Positions 40,203 to 49,490 of a stretch of DNA of 64,000 nucleotides are shown here, one piece after another. Position numbers and translations under genes: made by a program. The DNA comes from Steroidobacteraceae bacterium (GTDB taxonomy: Bacteria > Pseudomonadota > Gammaproteobacteria > Steroidobacterales > Steroidobacteraceae). Location: NCBI GenBank assembly GCA_019187185.1, contig JABAQU010000017.1:21580-85579 (forward strand). Direction: 5' to 3'. The notes below the pieces were generated by a model, which made no database searches, was not told the DNA's origin, and worked only from the letters and a program-made list of their open reading frames with translations. Numbering within the stretch: position 1 is the stretch's first letter; each line of letters opens with the position of its first letter.

Positions 40203-41639
40203 TCAGTTCCTGACCATCGCCGCGACGAAATCCTGCACCGGCATCGCATCGAGCCTCGCGGCATCGTGGAACAGCGTGCGGATCGCCGCAGCCTGCTTCG
40301 CCGGGAAGCGAGCGGCCACCGCGGCCTCGAACTTCCGCACGAGCAGCGGCAGGCCCTCGTCGCGGCGCTTCCGGTGACCGATCGGGACATCGATGTGCAC
40401 GCGCGGCGTCGCGCTGCCGTCCCTGAAGAGCACCTGCACCGCGTTGCCGATGCAGCGCTTGTCGCGCTCGTAGTACTCCCGCGTGAAGTCCGGATTCTCC
40501 CGCACCTCCATCGCCGCGCGCAGCGCGTCGATGCGCGGGTCGCGGGCGATGTCGTCCTCGTAGTCCGCAGCGGTCAGGCGACCGAAGATGAGCGGGATCG
40601 CCACCATGTACTGGAGGCAGTGATCGCGATCGGCGGGGTTTGCGAGCGGCCCCGTCTTGTCGATGATCCGCAGGCCCGGCTCCTGCGTCTCGATCACGAT
40701 CTTCGCGATGTCGTGCAGGCGGTCCTTCACCACCGGGTGCAGCCGCATCGCGCACTCGACGGCGGTCTGCGCGTGAAACTCCGCCGGGAAGCTGACCTTG
40801 AACAGCACGTTCTCCATCACGTAGCTGCCGAACGGCTGCGCGATGGTCACGGGCCGGCCGTCGAGCAGCGCATCCTGGAAGCCCCAGGTCTTCGCGGAAA
40901 GCGCGGTCGGATAACCCATCTCGCCGCTCATCGCAATGAACGCGTGCCGCACGGCGCGGCTCGTCGCGTCCCCGGCTGCCCAGCTCTTGCGCGAGCCGGT
41001 GTTCGGCGCATGCCGGTAGGTGCGCAACGCTCCGCCGTCGAGCCATGCATTCGACACCGCGTTCACGACCTGATCGCGCGTGCCGCCGAGCATCGCGGTC
41101 ACGACCGCCGCCGATGCGACGCGCACCAGCAGCACGTGATCGAGACCCACGCGGTTGAAGCTGTTGCCGAGCGCGAGGACGCCCTGCACCTCGTGTGCCT
41201 TCACCATGCCGGTCAGCACGTCGCGCACGGTGGGCGGCGTGCCGCCTTCCATGATGGCCTTGCGCGACAGGTAATCCGCCACGGCGAGGATGCCGCCGAG
41301 ATTGTCGGAGGGGTGCCCCCACTCGGCCGCGAGCCAGGTGTCGTTGAAGTCGAGCCAGCGGATCATCGCGCCGATGTTGAACGCGGCCTGCACCGGATCG
41401 AGTTCGTAGCTCGTGCCCGGCACGCGCGCCCCGCCGGGCATCGTCGCGCCCGGAACGACGGGCCCCAGCAGGCGCGTGCACGCCGGGTGCGCGAGCGCCT
41501 GGAAGCCGCAGGCGAGCGAATCCATCAGGCAGTAGCGTGCGGTGTCGTAGGCGAGCCGGGAGTCGATGACGCGATCCGTCACGTAGCTCGCGATGTCGGC
41601 GAGCACCGCATCGGGGGCGGGGCGCCGCTCGCGCGTCAC
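40203..41639 (-). CDS. prpD: 2-methylcitrate dehydratase (MmgE/PrpD family)
   Basis: Converts 2-methylcitrate to 2-methylaconitate/methylisocitrate in the propionate-oxidising methylcitrate cycle. The 478 residues match PrpD size (E. coli 483) with conserved segments [34 protein letters not shown] and [19 protein letters not shown]. Start is GTG at 41639 with GAGGG upstream. It follows prpC after ten bases. The lyase gene prpB is not in the window. MmgE/PrpD family members also act on other acids, but adjacency to prpC supports this reading. Confidence 0.92.
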   Translation of the reverse strand: MTRERRPAPDAVLADIASYVTDRVIDSRLAYDTARYCLMDSLACGFQALAHPACTRLLGPVVPGATMPGGARVPGTSYELDPVQAAFNIGAMIRWLDFNDTWLAAEWGHPSDNLGGILAVADYLSRKAIMEGGTPPTVRDVLTGMVKAHEVQGVLALGNSFNRVGLDHVLLVRVASAAVVTAMLGGTRDQVVNAVSNAWLDGGALRTYRHAPNTGSRKSWAAGDATSRAVRHAFIAMSGEMGYPTALSAKTWGFQDALLDGRPVTIAQPFGSYVMENVLFKVSFPAEFHAQTAVECAMRLHPVVKDRLHDIAKIVIETQEPGLRIIDKTGPLANPADRDHCLQYMVAIPLIFGRLTAADYEDDIARDPRIDALRAAMEVRENPDFTREYYERDKRCIGNAVQVLFRDGSATPRVHIDVPIGHRKRRDEGLPLLVRKFEAAVAARFPAKQAAAIRTLFHDAARLDAMPVQDFVAAMVRN

Positions 41640-41649
41640 GCCGGTGCCC

Positions 41650-42807
41650 TCACGCGCGCTGGTCGATCGGCACGAATGCGCGCGCCTCCGGGCCCACATA
41701 GTTCGACGCCGGGCGGATGATCTTGCCGTCGGCGCGCTGCTCGATCACGTGCGCGCACCAGCCGGTGGTGCGCGCGATCGCGAACATCGGCGTGAACATC
41801 GCAGTCGGTATCTGCATCAGGTTGTACGACACCGCGCTGTACCAGTCGATGTTCGGGAACATCTTCTTCTCGTCCCACAGCACGCGTTCGATCCGCTCGG
41901 CGACATCGTAGAGCTTCGTGTTGCCGGCCTCCTGCGCGAGCCGCCGCGCAACCCCCTTGATGACCTGGCTGCGCGGATCGGCGAGCTTGAAGACCGGGTG
42001 ACCGAAACCGACCACCACCTCCCGGGCCGCGATGCGGCGCCGCATGTCCTCATCCGCCGCATCGGGCGTCGCGTAGCGCTGCTGCACCTCGAGGGCGCCC
42101 TCGTTGGCGCCACCGTGCTTCGGGCCGCGCAGCGCGCCGATCGCGCCGGTGATGCACGAGTGCAAGTCGGAGCCGGTGCCCGCGATCACGCGCGCGGCGA
42201 ACGTGGACGTGGCCATTTCGTGCTCGGCGTAGAGGATGAACGAGACGTGCATGGCCCGCACCCAGGAGGCCGGCGGCGCCTGGCGATGCAGCAGGTGCAG
42301 GAAGTGGCCGCCGATCGAATCGTCCTGCGTCTCGACGTGCACGCGATGGCCCGAATGGCTGTAGTGATACCAGTAGCAGAGCATCGAGCCGAGGGAGGCG
42401 AGCAGCTGGTCGGCGATGTCGCGTGCGCCCGCCGCGCCATGATCGCCCTTCTCCGGCATCGCGCAGCCGAGCGCGGACACGCCCGTGCGCAGCACGTCCA
42501 TCGGATGGCTCGACGCAGGCAGCGACTCGAGCGTCGTGCGCACCACCGCGGGGAGACTGCGCAGTCCCTGCAGCTTTTTCCGGTAGGCCGCGAGCGCGGC
42601 GCGGTTCGGCAGTTCGCCGTGGATCAGCAGGTGCGCGATCTCCTCGAACTCGCAGCTGCCCGCGATCGCGAGGATGTCATAACCGCGGTAGAGGAGGTCG
42701 TTGCCGGCAGGGCCGACGGTGCACAGCGCCGTGTCGCCCACGGTGACGCCCGACAGCGCGACGGACTTCTTCAGGGTGGGGCCGGCGGCCGGTGTCGGTT
42801 CAGTCAT
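41650..42807 (-). CDS. prpC: 2-methylcitrate synthase
   Basis: Condenses propionyl-CoA with oxaloacetate to 2-methylcitrate, 385 residues. Citrate synthase catalytic segments are [13 protein letters not shown] (His), GFGHPVFK (His) and NIDWYSA (Asp). The short length and the [20 protein letters not shown] block are typical of the methylcitrate type rather than hexameric GltA. AGGAGA lies eight bases before the ATG. An 85-base gap to the acuI-like gene leaves room for a promoter, but the strand is shared. Confidence 0.93.
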   Translation of the reverse strand: MTEPTPAAGPTLKKSVALSGVTVGDTALCTVGPAGNDLLYRGYDILAIAGSCEFEEIAHLLIHGELPNRAALAAYRKKLQGLRSLPAVVRTTLESLPASSHPMDVLRTGVSALGCAMPEKGDHGAAGARDIADQLLASLGSMLCYWYHYSHSGHRVHVETQDDSIGGHFLHLLHRQAPPASWVRAMHVSFILYAEHEMATSTFAARVIAGTGSDLHSCITGAIGALRGPKHGGANEGALEVQQRYATPDAADEDMRRRIAAREVVVGFGHPVFKLADPRSQVIKGVARRLAQEAGNTKLYDVAERIERVLWDEKKMFPNIDWYSAVSYNLMQIPTAMFTPMFAIARTTGWCAHVIEQRADGKIIRPASNYVGPEARAFVPIDQRA

Positions 42808-42892
42808 CGGCTGTCTCCTGTCCAGATCGCGGCAGCCGCGCACCGGCAGAATGGCCGCGGGATATCGGCAAATTGTAGCGGAATGCGGCGGT

Positions 42893-43891
42893 TCAGTGGA
42901 TCGCGACGACGGTGCGTCCGACCACGCCGCCCTCGAGCAGCGCGGCGAAGGCGCCGGGCAGGTCGTCGAACGGAATGACGCGTGAACGGATACGGTCGAG
43001 ATGCCGGGGCACGAGATCGGTTTCGATGCGCCGCCACACGACGCAGCGCAGTTCGCGCGGCGTCGCCGATGAATTGATCCCGAGCAGGTTCACGCCGCGC
43101 AGGATGAACGGCATCACGGTCGTCTCGAGCTTCGCGCTGGCCGCGAGCCCGATGCTCGCGATATTGCCGCGAAAGCCGACCGTGCGCGTGAGCCACGTGA
43201 GCATGTCGCCACCCACGTTGTCGATGGCGCCCGCCCAGCGCTCCGCCTCGAGCGGCTTCGACCCGTAGTCGATGTCCTGCCGCAGCAGTACCCGGGTCGC
43301 ACCGAGTTCACGCAGGTAGGGCGCGTGCTGCGCCTTGCCGGTCACGGCCACCACCTCGTAGCCGCGCCCCGCGAGCAGATCGATCGCGCAGCTGCCGACG
43401 CCCCCGGTTGCGCCGGTGACCGCAATCGGCCCCATCGCGGGCACCTGGCCGTTCTGTTCCATGCGGTGGATCGCGAGCGCCGCGGTGAAGCCCGCGGTGC
43501 CGAGCGTCATGGCGCCGAGCGCGTCGAGGCCGCGCGGCATCGGGATGACCGCATCACCCGGTACGCGCGCAATCTCGCTGTAGCCCCCGTCGATCGTTTC
43601 GGACATGCCGCAGCCGGTGACGAGCACCGGGTCCCCGGCGGCGTAACGCGCATCGGTCGTCGATTCGACGAAACCCGCGAGATCGATGCCGCCGACCAGC
43701 GGAAAGCGCCGCAGGATGCGGCCCGCGCCGGTCGCGGCGAGCGCGTCCTTGTAGTTGATGCCGGAGTGCGACACGCGGATCACGACTTCGCCCGGCGACA
43801 GGTCCTCGAGCGTGAGTTGCTCGAAGCGCGCGACGACCCGGCGGTTTTCCTCGCTGATCCGGTAGGCCTTGAACGTTGCAGGTATCGACAC
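42893..43891 (-). CDS. YhdH/AcuI-type NADPH-dependent acryloyl-CoA reductase
   Basis: Medium-chain reductase of 332 residues in the YhdH/YhfP group, known in characterised members (AcuI) to reduce acryloyl-CoA to propionyl-CoA with NADPH. It opens with [12 protein letters not shown] (43-52), has the NADP-binding TGATGGVGS (159-167) and the SGGYSE-like [10 protein letters not shown], and lacks the zinc ligands of alcohol dehydrogenases. Its position directly upstream of prpC-prpD supports a route from acrylate (for example from DMSP or 3-hydroxypropionate) into the methylcitrate cycle. That link is inference; quinone-reductase labels are also used for this family. Confidence 0.88.
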   Translation of the reverse strand: MSIPATFKAYRISEENRRVVARFEQLTLEDLSPGEVVIRVSHSGINYKDALAATGAGRILRRFPLVGGIDLAGFVESTTDARYAAGDPVLVTGCGMSETIDGGYSEIARVPGDAVIPMPRGLDALGAMTLGTAGFTAALAIHRMEQNGQVPAMGPIAVTGATGGVGSCAIDLLAGRGYEVVAVTGKAQHAPYLRELGATRVLLRQDIDYGSKPLEAERWAGAIDNVGGDMLTWLTRTVGFRGNIASIGLAASAKLETTVMPFILRGVNLLGINSSATPRELRCVVWRRIETDLVPRHLDRIRSRVIPFDDLPGAFAALLEGGVVGRTVVAIH

Positions 43892-43909
43892 GGCGTGGCT
43901 CCTCGAAAA

Positions 43910-44845
43910 CTATGTGCGCGTGCGCCGCTCGAGCCACGCGACCAGCCCGTCGGCGTTGAGATCGAGATCGTCGGCGAGCAGCGCATCGAAGCGGGGCTCG
44001 TCCATCGTGCAGCCGTGCGCGAGTGCGCGCTCGCGCAGCAGCGCACGCAGGTCGGCGCGGATGCGCGCGCGGCGATCGGGCGCCGCCGCATGGCGATCGG
44101 CGATCGCCGCGAACGCGCGCACCTGCGCCGTCATGTCGTCGGCGAGGCGCGGGACATCGCCGACGCGCGCGTAGTGCGTCAGGTGTAGCGCCGCGGGGCG
44201 GTACGCCGCGATCCGGGCCACGGACGATTCGAGCTGCTGCGGGTCGAACTGCGTCGGCGTCGTGGTCGGAAAGACGAATGCCCCGTTCGCGGTGTCGAAC
44301 TCTCGATAGGACAGGCCGAACGTGTCGCCCGTGAACACGGTGCGCGAGGCATGATCGACGATGGCCTGGTGATGCAGCGCGTGGCCGGGCGTGAACCAGA
44401 ACTCGAGATCGCGGCCTGCGAGCGACAGCCGCTCGCCGTCCGCGCTCACCTGCACGCGCGCCGCGTCGATCGGCACGATGTCGCCGTACAGCGCGCGATA
44501 GCGTGCCTCGCCATACACCGCGATCGACGCGGCGACCAGCTTCGACGGATCGGTCATGTGCGGCGCGCCGCGCGGATGCACGACAAGGGTCGCGTTCGGC
44601 AGTGCACGCATCAGCGCGCCCGCGCCCCCCGCGTGGTCGAGATGCACATGGGTCAGCAGCAGGTAGTCCACGGCGGCGGGCGCGTGGCCGAGCGCCGCCA
44701 GCGCCGCGAGCACCTGCGGCAGCGAATGGGCGGTACCGCTGTCGACGAGTGCCGCCCGGCCGCGATGGCTGATCACGTGGATCGCGGCCATCCGCGGGCG
44801 CACGTAATGCGCGTCGATCGCGGTGATGTCGTCGGAGCCGTGCAT
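43910..44845 (-). CDS. MBL-fold metallo-hydrolase
   Basis: Metallo-beta-lactamase-fold hydrolase of 311 residues, cytosolic. The zinc motif is LLLTHVHLDHAGG, with later metal ligands in TPGHALHHQ and VFTGDTFG. The C-terminal ~100 residues are helical (LRERALAHGCTMDE). Members split thioesters, lactones or phosphodiesters; no specificity can be read. It is 18 bases upstream of the acuI-like gene, so a CoA-thioester role in propionate use is possible. Divergent from the S9 peptidase gene by 31 bases. Confidence 0.88.
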   Translation of the reverse strand: MHGSDDITAIDAHYVRPRMAAIHVISHRGRAALVDSGTAHSLPQVLAALAALGHAPAAVDYLLLTHVHLDHAGGAGALMRALPNATLVVHPRGAPHMTDPSKLVAASIAVYGEARYRALYGDIVPIDAARVQVSADGERLSLAGRDLEFWFTPGHALHHQAIVDHASRTVFTGDTFGLSYREFDTANGAFVFPTTTPTQFDPQQLESSVARIAAYRPAALHLTHYARVGDVPRLADDMTAQVRAFAAIADRHAAAPDRRARIRADLRALLRERALAHGCTMDEPRFDALLADDLDLNADGLVAWLERRTRT

Positions 44846-44876
44846 GTCGTACTCGCAGGTGTGTCACCATATCCGG

Positions 44877-46724
44877 ATGCGACGATCTTGTCCCGCCCTC
44901 GCTCTCGCCGCGTTCGTGGCGATGACCGCACAGGCCGCGCGCGAAGAGCGCGGCGCGTTGATCCTGGATGGCGTGCCGCCCGCATCGCCGGCGCTCGTCG
45001 AGCGCGTGCAGCCGTGGCTGCAATCGCGCGCCGCGCATTTTCGCGGCTGGTTGCCGGACGGCGCGATGCTCGTCACGACGCGCTTCGCCGACTCGCTGCA
45101 GCTCCACCGCATCGCCGCGCCGCGCGGCGCGCGCGAGCAGCTCACGTTCGGCGCCGAAGACGTGCTCGCGGCATCCGCTTCGCCCGCAGCCGCAAGCGCC
45201 GGCGTACCGTACCTCACGGCCACGGGCGCCGGCGGACCGCCGCAGCTGCGCGTGTGGCGCCTCGCGGACCACACGAGCCAGCGCCTCATGGGCCCTGCGG
45301 TGCGTGGCGACGCCTTCGTCTGGTCGCCCGACGGACGCACGGTCGCCTACGCCGGCGCGGCCGTGGACGGTGTGCACGACGACGTGGTCGCGATCGAGCC
45401 CGGTCGCGCGCCGGGCGCGCGGCTGCTGATTGCGGCGGGCGCGAGAAGCTGGCGACCGCTCGCGTGGTCGACGGATGGTGCGCGCCTGCTGCTCGAGAAC
45501 ACGGCCAGTGCGCCCGGCCGCGAGCTGTGGCTCGCGGACGCCGCGACCGGTGGCATCACGATGATCCCGCTCGAGACGAGCCCGCGTCGCGTACGAGCCG
45601 CGCGCTTTGCTCCCGATGGCCGGGGCATCTACCTCATTGCGCAGATCGACGGGGAATTCGCGCAGCTGTACTACCTCGACCCCGTCGCGAACTCCTTGCG
45701 CGCGATCACCGCTGAAGTGCCATGGGACATGGAAAGCTTCGCGGTGTCGCCTGACGGCCGCTGGCTCGCCTGCGTCGCGAACGTGGCAGGCACGAGCCGA
45801 CTGTCGGTCACCGACCAGATGACGCACGCCGAAGTCGTGCCGGCCGGTTTGCCCGCGGGTCGCATCGCCGATCTCGCGTTCGACCGGGACGGCAAGCGCC
45901 TCGCCGTCACCGCGGAGAGCGCCGCGCAGCCTCCGGACGTCTATGTCTTCGAGCCCGACGGCAATGTCCTGACGCGCTGGACGCACAGCGAGCTCGGCCC
46001 GCTCGATCCGGCCGCCCCCGTAACGCCCGAGCTCATCCGCTACCCGACCTGGGATCGCGTTGGCGGCAGCGCGCGCACCTTGCCGGCCTGGATCTACCGG
46101 CCGCGCACGCCGGGGCCGCATCCGGTCCTCGTGCGCATCGCGAGCGGGCGCGACGAACAGGCGCGGCCCGTGTTCGACGAGTTCACGCAGATCGCCGTGA
46201 ACGTGCTCGGCTATGCGGTCGTCGCACCGAACGTGCGCGGCGCGTCCGGCTACGGACGGAGCTTCGCCGCGCTCGCCGAGGCGCGCGCCGAAGACGCGAT
46301 CCGGGACATCGGTTCACTGCTCGTGTGGATCGGCGTGCAGCGCGACCTCGACCGGTCGCGCGTCGTGCTGATGGGAGAATCGCAGGGCGGCGCAGTCGCG
46401 CTCGGCTCGCTCGCCCAGTACAACGATCGCGTGGCGGGCGGCATCGTGCTGTCGGGCGTCGCGTCGTGGGCGCGCATCCCGAACGCGCGCGCGCTGCGCC
46501 GGCCGCTCCTCGTCATCCACGGCGCGCAGGATGCGGTGGCGCCGGTGTTCGAGGCCGAGCGGCTCGTCGCGAGCGCACGCGGCAACGGTGCCGAGGTGTG
46601 GTTCCTCGTCGCAAAGGACGAAGGACACGGAATCCGCCGCAAGGCGAACCGCGACGCGTGGCTCACCACGGCCGCGGCGTTCCTCGAAGGATTGAACGGA
46701 CGCGCAGGTCTCAGCGCGCGCTGA
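44877..46724 (+). CDS. Exported S9-family prolyl-oligopeptidase-like serine peptidase
   Basis: A 615-residue secreted peptidase (signal MRRSCPALALAAFVAMTAQA). Residues ~30-370 form a WD/TolB-like propeller (VWSPDGRTVAYAGA, RFAPDGRGIYLIA, AVSPDGRWLACVA) gating an alpha/beta hydrolase domain. The triad is Ser in GESQGG (~502), Asp in HGAQDAVAP (~550) and His in DEGHGI (~583), in the S9 order. It likely trims short peptides in the periplasm and stands 8 kb before a peptide uptake module. The ATG at 44877 is chosen for the signal peptide; an ATG upstream at 44823 is not. Its 3' end overlaps the convergent cytochrome gene by 14 bases. Confidence 0.88.
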   Translation: MRRSCPALALAAFVAMTAQAAREERGALILDGVPPASPALVERVQPWLQSRAAHFRGWLPDGAMLVTTRFADSLQLHRIAAPRGAREQLTFGAEDVLAASASPAAASAGVPYLTATGAGGPPQLRVWRLADHTSQRLMGPAVRGDAFVWSPDGRTVAYAGAAVDGVHDDVVAIEPGRAPGARLLIAAGARSWRPLAWSTDGARLLLENTASAPGRELWLADAATGGITMIPLETSPRRVRAARFAPDGRGIYLIAQIDGEFAQLYYLDPVANSLRAITAEVPWDMESFAVSPDGRWLACVANVAGTSRLSVTDQMTHAEVVPAGLPAGRIADLAFDRDGKRLAVTAESAAQPPDVYVFEPDGNVLTRWTHSELGPLDPAAPVTPELIRYPTWDRVGGSARTLPAWIYRPRTPGPHPVLVRIASGRDEQARPVFDEFTQIAVNVLGYAVVAPNVRGASGYGRSFAALAEARAEDAIRDIGSLLVWIGVQRDLDRSRVVLMGESQGGAVALGSLAQYNDRVAGGIVLSGVASWARIPNARALRRPLLVIHGAQDAVAPVFEAERLVASARGNGAEVWFLVAKDEGHGIRRKANRDAWLTTAAAFLEGLNGRAGLSAR

Positions 46725-47340
46725 AGCGGCTCGCGCGCCGCGGCACCGTTTCGAGGCCCGGCGACTGGCTGCTGTAGTACGCGGCGAGTGCCTTCATGTC
46801 GGCGGGTGTCAGGGTCGCGGCGAAGCCCGCCATGATCGGATTCTTGCGCGCGCCTTTCTTGTATTCCTCGAGCGCCCGCTCGAGGTAGTCGGCCTGCTGG
46901 CCGGCGAGGTTCGGGTACTCGGGCAGCACCGCCACGCCGTCGCCGCCGTGGCAGGCGACGCAGACCTGCGCCGCCTGCGGCGCGTTCGCGGCAGGGGGCT
47001 TGCCCGTCGGCGCGAGCGCCGCGCCACCGAGCCAGGCCGCGATGTCCTCGATCTGCTGGTCGGTCAGCGAAGACGCCTGCGCGTGCATCGTGCCGTGCGC
47101 GCGGTTGCCCGCGCGATATTCCTGCAGCGCCGCGACGAGATAGGCGGCGTTCTGGCCGTGCAGCTTCGGCACGCTGTAGGTCGGGTAGACATTCTTGTAG
47201 TTGTCGATCGCATGGCAGCCGAGGCAGGTGTACGCAAGGTCCTTGCCGCGCGCGGCATTGCCGTCCGCGCGCGCCGTACCGGCAGCCACGAACACGGCGA
47301 AAAGGGCGATGACTGTGGCGATCCGGCTGGCGAACGACAT
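46711..47340 (-). CDS. Dihaem cytochrome c (c4 type)
   Basis: Periplasmic electron carrier of 209 residues with a signal peptide ([21 protein letters not shown]). There are two class I haem domains: CLGCH (39-43) and CVACH (127-131), each followed by its distal methionine ([10 protein letters not shown] and KNPIMAGF). This two-domain form is the cytochrome c4 type, which passes electrons to terminal oxidases. The ATG at 47340 lies directly after a hairpin that covers its G-rich ribosome-binding site. Confidence 0.92.
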   Translation of the reverse strand: MSFASRIATVIALFAVFVAAGTARADGNAARGKDLAYTCLGCHAIDNYKNVYPTYSVPKLHGQNAAYLVAALQEYRAGNRAHGTMHAQASSLTDQQIEDIAAWLGGAALAPTGKPPAANAPQAAQVCVACHGGDGVAVLPEYPNLAGQQADYLERALEEYKKGARKNPIMAGFAATLTPADMKALAAYYSSQSPGLETVPRRASRFSAR

Positions 47341-47347
47341 GAAAGGC

Positions 47348-47368
47348 CCCCGCGGAGTGGAAGCGGGG
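47348..47368 (-). promoter_or_regulatory. Hairpin in the cytochrome c leader covering the ribosome-binding site
   Basis: CCCCGC (47348-47353) pairs with GCGGGG (47363-47368) around a 9-base loop. On the minus strand the arm nearest the start codon is the G-rich element that would serve as Shine-Dalgarno, so the fold could limit translation. A second stem (CCGGT/ACCGG, 47375-47390) stands just upstream. Confidence 0.4.
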
Positions 47369-47443
47369 ATGTTACCGGTTTGCGTACCGGAAATGCCAAC
47401 CCCGCTTCCCCGCAGGGTGGGCGAATGGCACGATCGCCGGCGC

Positions 47444-47890
47444 ATGATCGCCCTGATACAGCGCGTCAACCACGCCGAGGTCACGGTCGGCGACCGACTC
47501 GTGGGTCGCATCGGGCACGGGCTCCTCGCGCTGGTCGGCGTGCGCGCCGCGGATACGCCGGCGTCGGCCTCACGCCTGCTCGAGCGGGTGCTGGCGTATC
47601 GCGTCTTTCCGGACGGGGAGGGCCGCATGAACCGCTCGCTCGCCGATACGGGCGGCGGACTGCTGCTCGTGCCGCAGTTCACGCTCGCCGCCGACACGCG
47701 CAAGGGCAATCGCGCCGGCTTCAGCACGGCTGCGGCACCCGCCGACGCACAGCGGCTGTTCGACCGGCTGGTGAGCGAGGCGCGCGCACGGCATCCGCAC
47801 GTCGCGACCGGCGAGTTCGGGGCGCACATGCGGGTCGCACTCGAAAACGACGGTCCCGTCACATTCTGGCTCGAGGCGAATGCCGGCTGA
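47444..47890 (+). CDS. dtd: D-aminoacyl-tRNA deacylase
   Basis: Proofreading enzyme that removes D-amino acids (and glycine) from mischarged tRNA; 148 residues, the standard length. The hallmark [17 protein letters not shown] carries the adenine-binding site, and [10 protein letters not shown] near the C-terminus contains the cross-subunit Gly-Pro motif. It is 81 bases before tatA on the same strand, an association I see only as position, not as evidence of joint function. Confidence 0.95.
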   Translation: MIALIQRVNHAEVTVGDRLVGRIGHGLLALVGVRAADTPASASRLLERVLAYRVFPDGEGRMNRSLADTGGGLLLVPQFTLAADTRKGNRAGFSTAAAPADAQRLFDRLVSEARARHPHVATGEFGAHMRVALENDGPVTFWLEANAG

Positions 47891-47971
47891 CGCCGAACTT
47901 TCCGGGTTCGGCCACGTCTTTTGTCCTATCATCCGCACACCTGCGCACGCGTGCGCATCGTCGAGGTTTTT

Positions 47972-48217
47972 ATGGGTATCGGGATGCGCGAGCTGATCAT
48001 CATCCTGCTGGTGGTCCTGCTCGTTTTCGGCGCCAAGAAACTGCGGACGATCGGCTCCGATCTCGGCGCCGCGGTGCGCGGCTTCAAGAAGTCGATGGGT
48101 GAAGGCGAGGCCGAGGGCAGCGCCGACGTGAAGCAGCTGAAGTCGGACGACAAGGACGCGGAGTTCCCCGAGGTCGCCAAGCGCGACGCCGACAGCAAGA
48201 TCGACCGCGGCGCCTGA
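47972..48217 (+). CDS. tatA: Sec-independent protein translocase TatA
   Basis: Pore-forming Tat component, 81 residues: one N-terminal membrane helix (MRELIIILLVVLLVFG), the FGAKKLRTIGSDLG hinge and amphipathic helix, then an acidic disordered tail. The ATG at 47972 has GAGG six bases upstream, so an in-frame upstream ATG at 47921 is ignored. First gene of tatABC. Tat clients in the window include the IorB-like subunit and the DUF1501 protein. Confidence 0.96.
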   Translation: MGIGMRELIIILLVVLLVFGAKKLRTIGSDLGAAVRGFKKSMGEGEAEGSADVKQLKSDDKDAEFPEVAKRDADSKIDRGA

Positions 48218-48237
48218 GCCGCCGCAGCAGGTCCCCG

Positions 48238-48621
48238 ATGTTCGAGGTCGGCTTCACCGAGCTGCTGCTGATCTTTGCGCTGGCACTCATCGTGCTCGGC
48301 CCGGAAAAGCTGCCACGGGTGGCCTCGCAGGTCGGTCGCTGGATCGGCCGCGCGCGCGCGATGGCGCGGCAGTTCCGCGAACAGCTCGAGGAGGAAACGA
48401 TCCTCGACGAGACGATACGGCCGCCGGCGACACCGCAGCCATCGTCGCAGCCTCAGCCGTCCTCGCCGCCACCCGAAAAGTACTACCAGCCGGACGACGA
48501 TACCGGACGCGCCGACGTGAGCCACGCGGATGCCGGCGCCGAGCCGCCCGTCGACGATCCGTCCACTGCACCACCCTCGCCACCCTCGCCCCCGACCGCG
48601 GACCATGAGCGAGGAACCTGA
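48238..48621 (+). CDS. tatB: Sec-independent protein translocase TatB
   Basis: Tat receptor component of 127 residues: MFEVGFTELLLIFALALIVL membrane helix with the key Glu8, then GPEKLPRVASQVGRWIGRAR amphipathic helix and a Pro/Gln-rich tail. It overlaps tatC by 17 bases. A separate tatB distinguishes this from minimal TatAC systems. Confidence 0.96.
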   Translation: MFEVGFTELLLIFALALIVLGPEKLPRVASQVGRWIGRARAMARQFREQLEEETILDETIRPPATPQPSSQPQPSSPPPEKYYQPDDDTGRADVSHADAGAEPPVDDPSTAPPSPPSPPTADHERGT

Positions 48622-49372
48622 GCGGCTCGCCGAGGGCACGCTGGTCTCGCACCTGCTCGAGCTGCGCGACCGGCTGCTGCGCGCGTTCCTCGCGGTGATC
48701 GTCGTATTCGTCCCGTGCGCGATCTACTCGAACGAACTCTTCACGTTCCTCGCGCGACCGCTGATCGAGAAGCTGCCGAAGGGTTCGACGCTGATCGCGA
48801 CGAGCGTGATCTCGCCGTTCATGACCCCGTTCAAGCTCGCCTTCTTCGTGGCGCTCTTCCTCGCGATGCCGATCGTGCTGTACCAGGTGTGGGCCTTCGT
48901 CGCGCCCGGGCTCTACCGGCGCGAGCGCCGCTTCGGGCTGCCGCTGCTCCTGTCGTCGATCGTGCTGTTCTACATCGGCACGGCGTTCGCGTACATCGCG
49001 GTGTTTCCGGTGATGTTCGACTTCTTCGCGAAGACCACGCCCGCCGGCGTCACGATGATGACCGACATTTCGAGCTACATGGACTTCATCCTGACGATGT
49101 TCTTCGCGTTCGGCGTCGCGTTCGAGATGCCGGTCGCAGTCGTGCTGCTCGTGCTCGCGGGGCTCGTCCGGGTCGAGAAGCTCGTCGAGTTGCGCGGCTA
49201 CGTGCTGATCGGCATTTTCGTCGTCGCGGCGTTCCTCACGCCGCCCGATGCGATCTCACAGTGCATCATGGCGATCCCGATGTACCTGCTCTACGAGGGC
49301 GGACTCGTGATGGCCCGCATCATGCAGAAGATGCGCCGCGCCGAGGCCCCGCAGGATCCCGGGTCGACATAG
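48605..49372 (+). CDS. tatC: Sec-independent protein translocase TatC
   Basis: Six-helix membrane subunit (255 residues) that recognises twin-arginine signals. Conserved features include LVSHLLELRDRLLRAF at the N-terminus, FVAPGLYRRERRF in the first cytosolic loop, and FAFGVAFEMPVAVVLLV. It overlaps tatB and ends within a hairpin. The DUF1800/DUF1501 genes follow 118 bases later on the same strand. Confidence 0.97.
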   Translation: MSEEPERLAEGTLVSHLLELRDRLLRAFLAVIVVFVPCAIYSNELFTFLARPLIEKLPKGSTLIATSVISPFMTPFKLAFFVALFLAMPIVLYQVWAFVAPGLYRRERRFGLPLLLSSIVLFYIGTAFAYIAVFPVMFDFFAKTTPAGVTMMTDISSYMDFILTMFFAFGVAFEMPVAVVLLVLAGLVRVEKLVELRGYVLIGIFVVAAFLTPPDAISQCIMAIPMYLLYEGGLVMARIMQKMRRAEAPQDPGST

Positions 49373-49380
49373 AGTCGACC
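49362..49380 (+). terminator. Hairpin at the end of tatC
   Basis: GGTCGAC (49362-49368) pairs with GTCGACC (49374-49380) around ATAGA, spanning the tatC stop codon; a second stem GTCGC/GCGAC lies at 49400-49415. Neither has a T tract, so whether transcription stops before the DUF1800 gene is open. Confidence 0.35.
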
Positions 49381-49490
49381 GTCTGCGTGCCCCGGCGCTG
49401 TCGCGCTGCAGCGACATTGGACGGCTGTCAACGCGCGCCCGCATGATTCGTTGTGATAGGCCAGCGAACATGGGCGGGCAGGGAGAGGCC

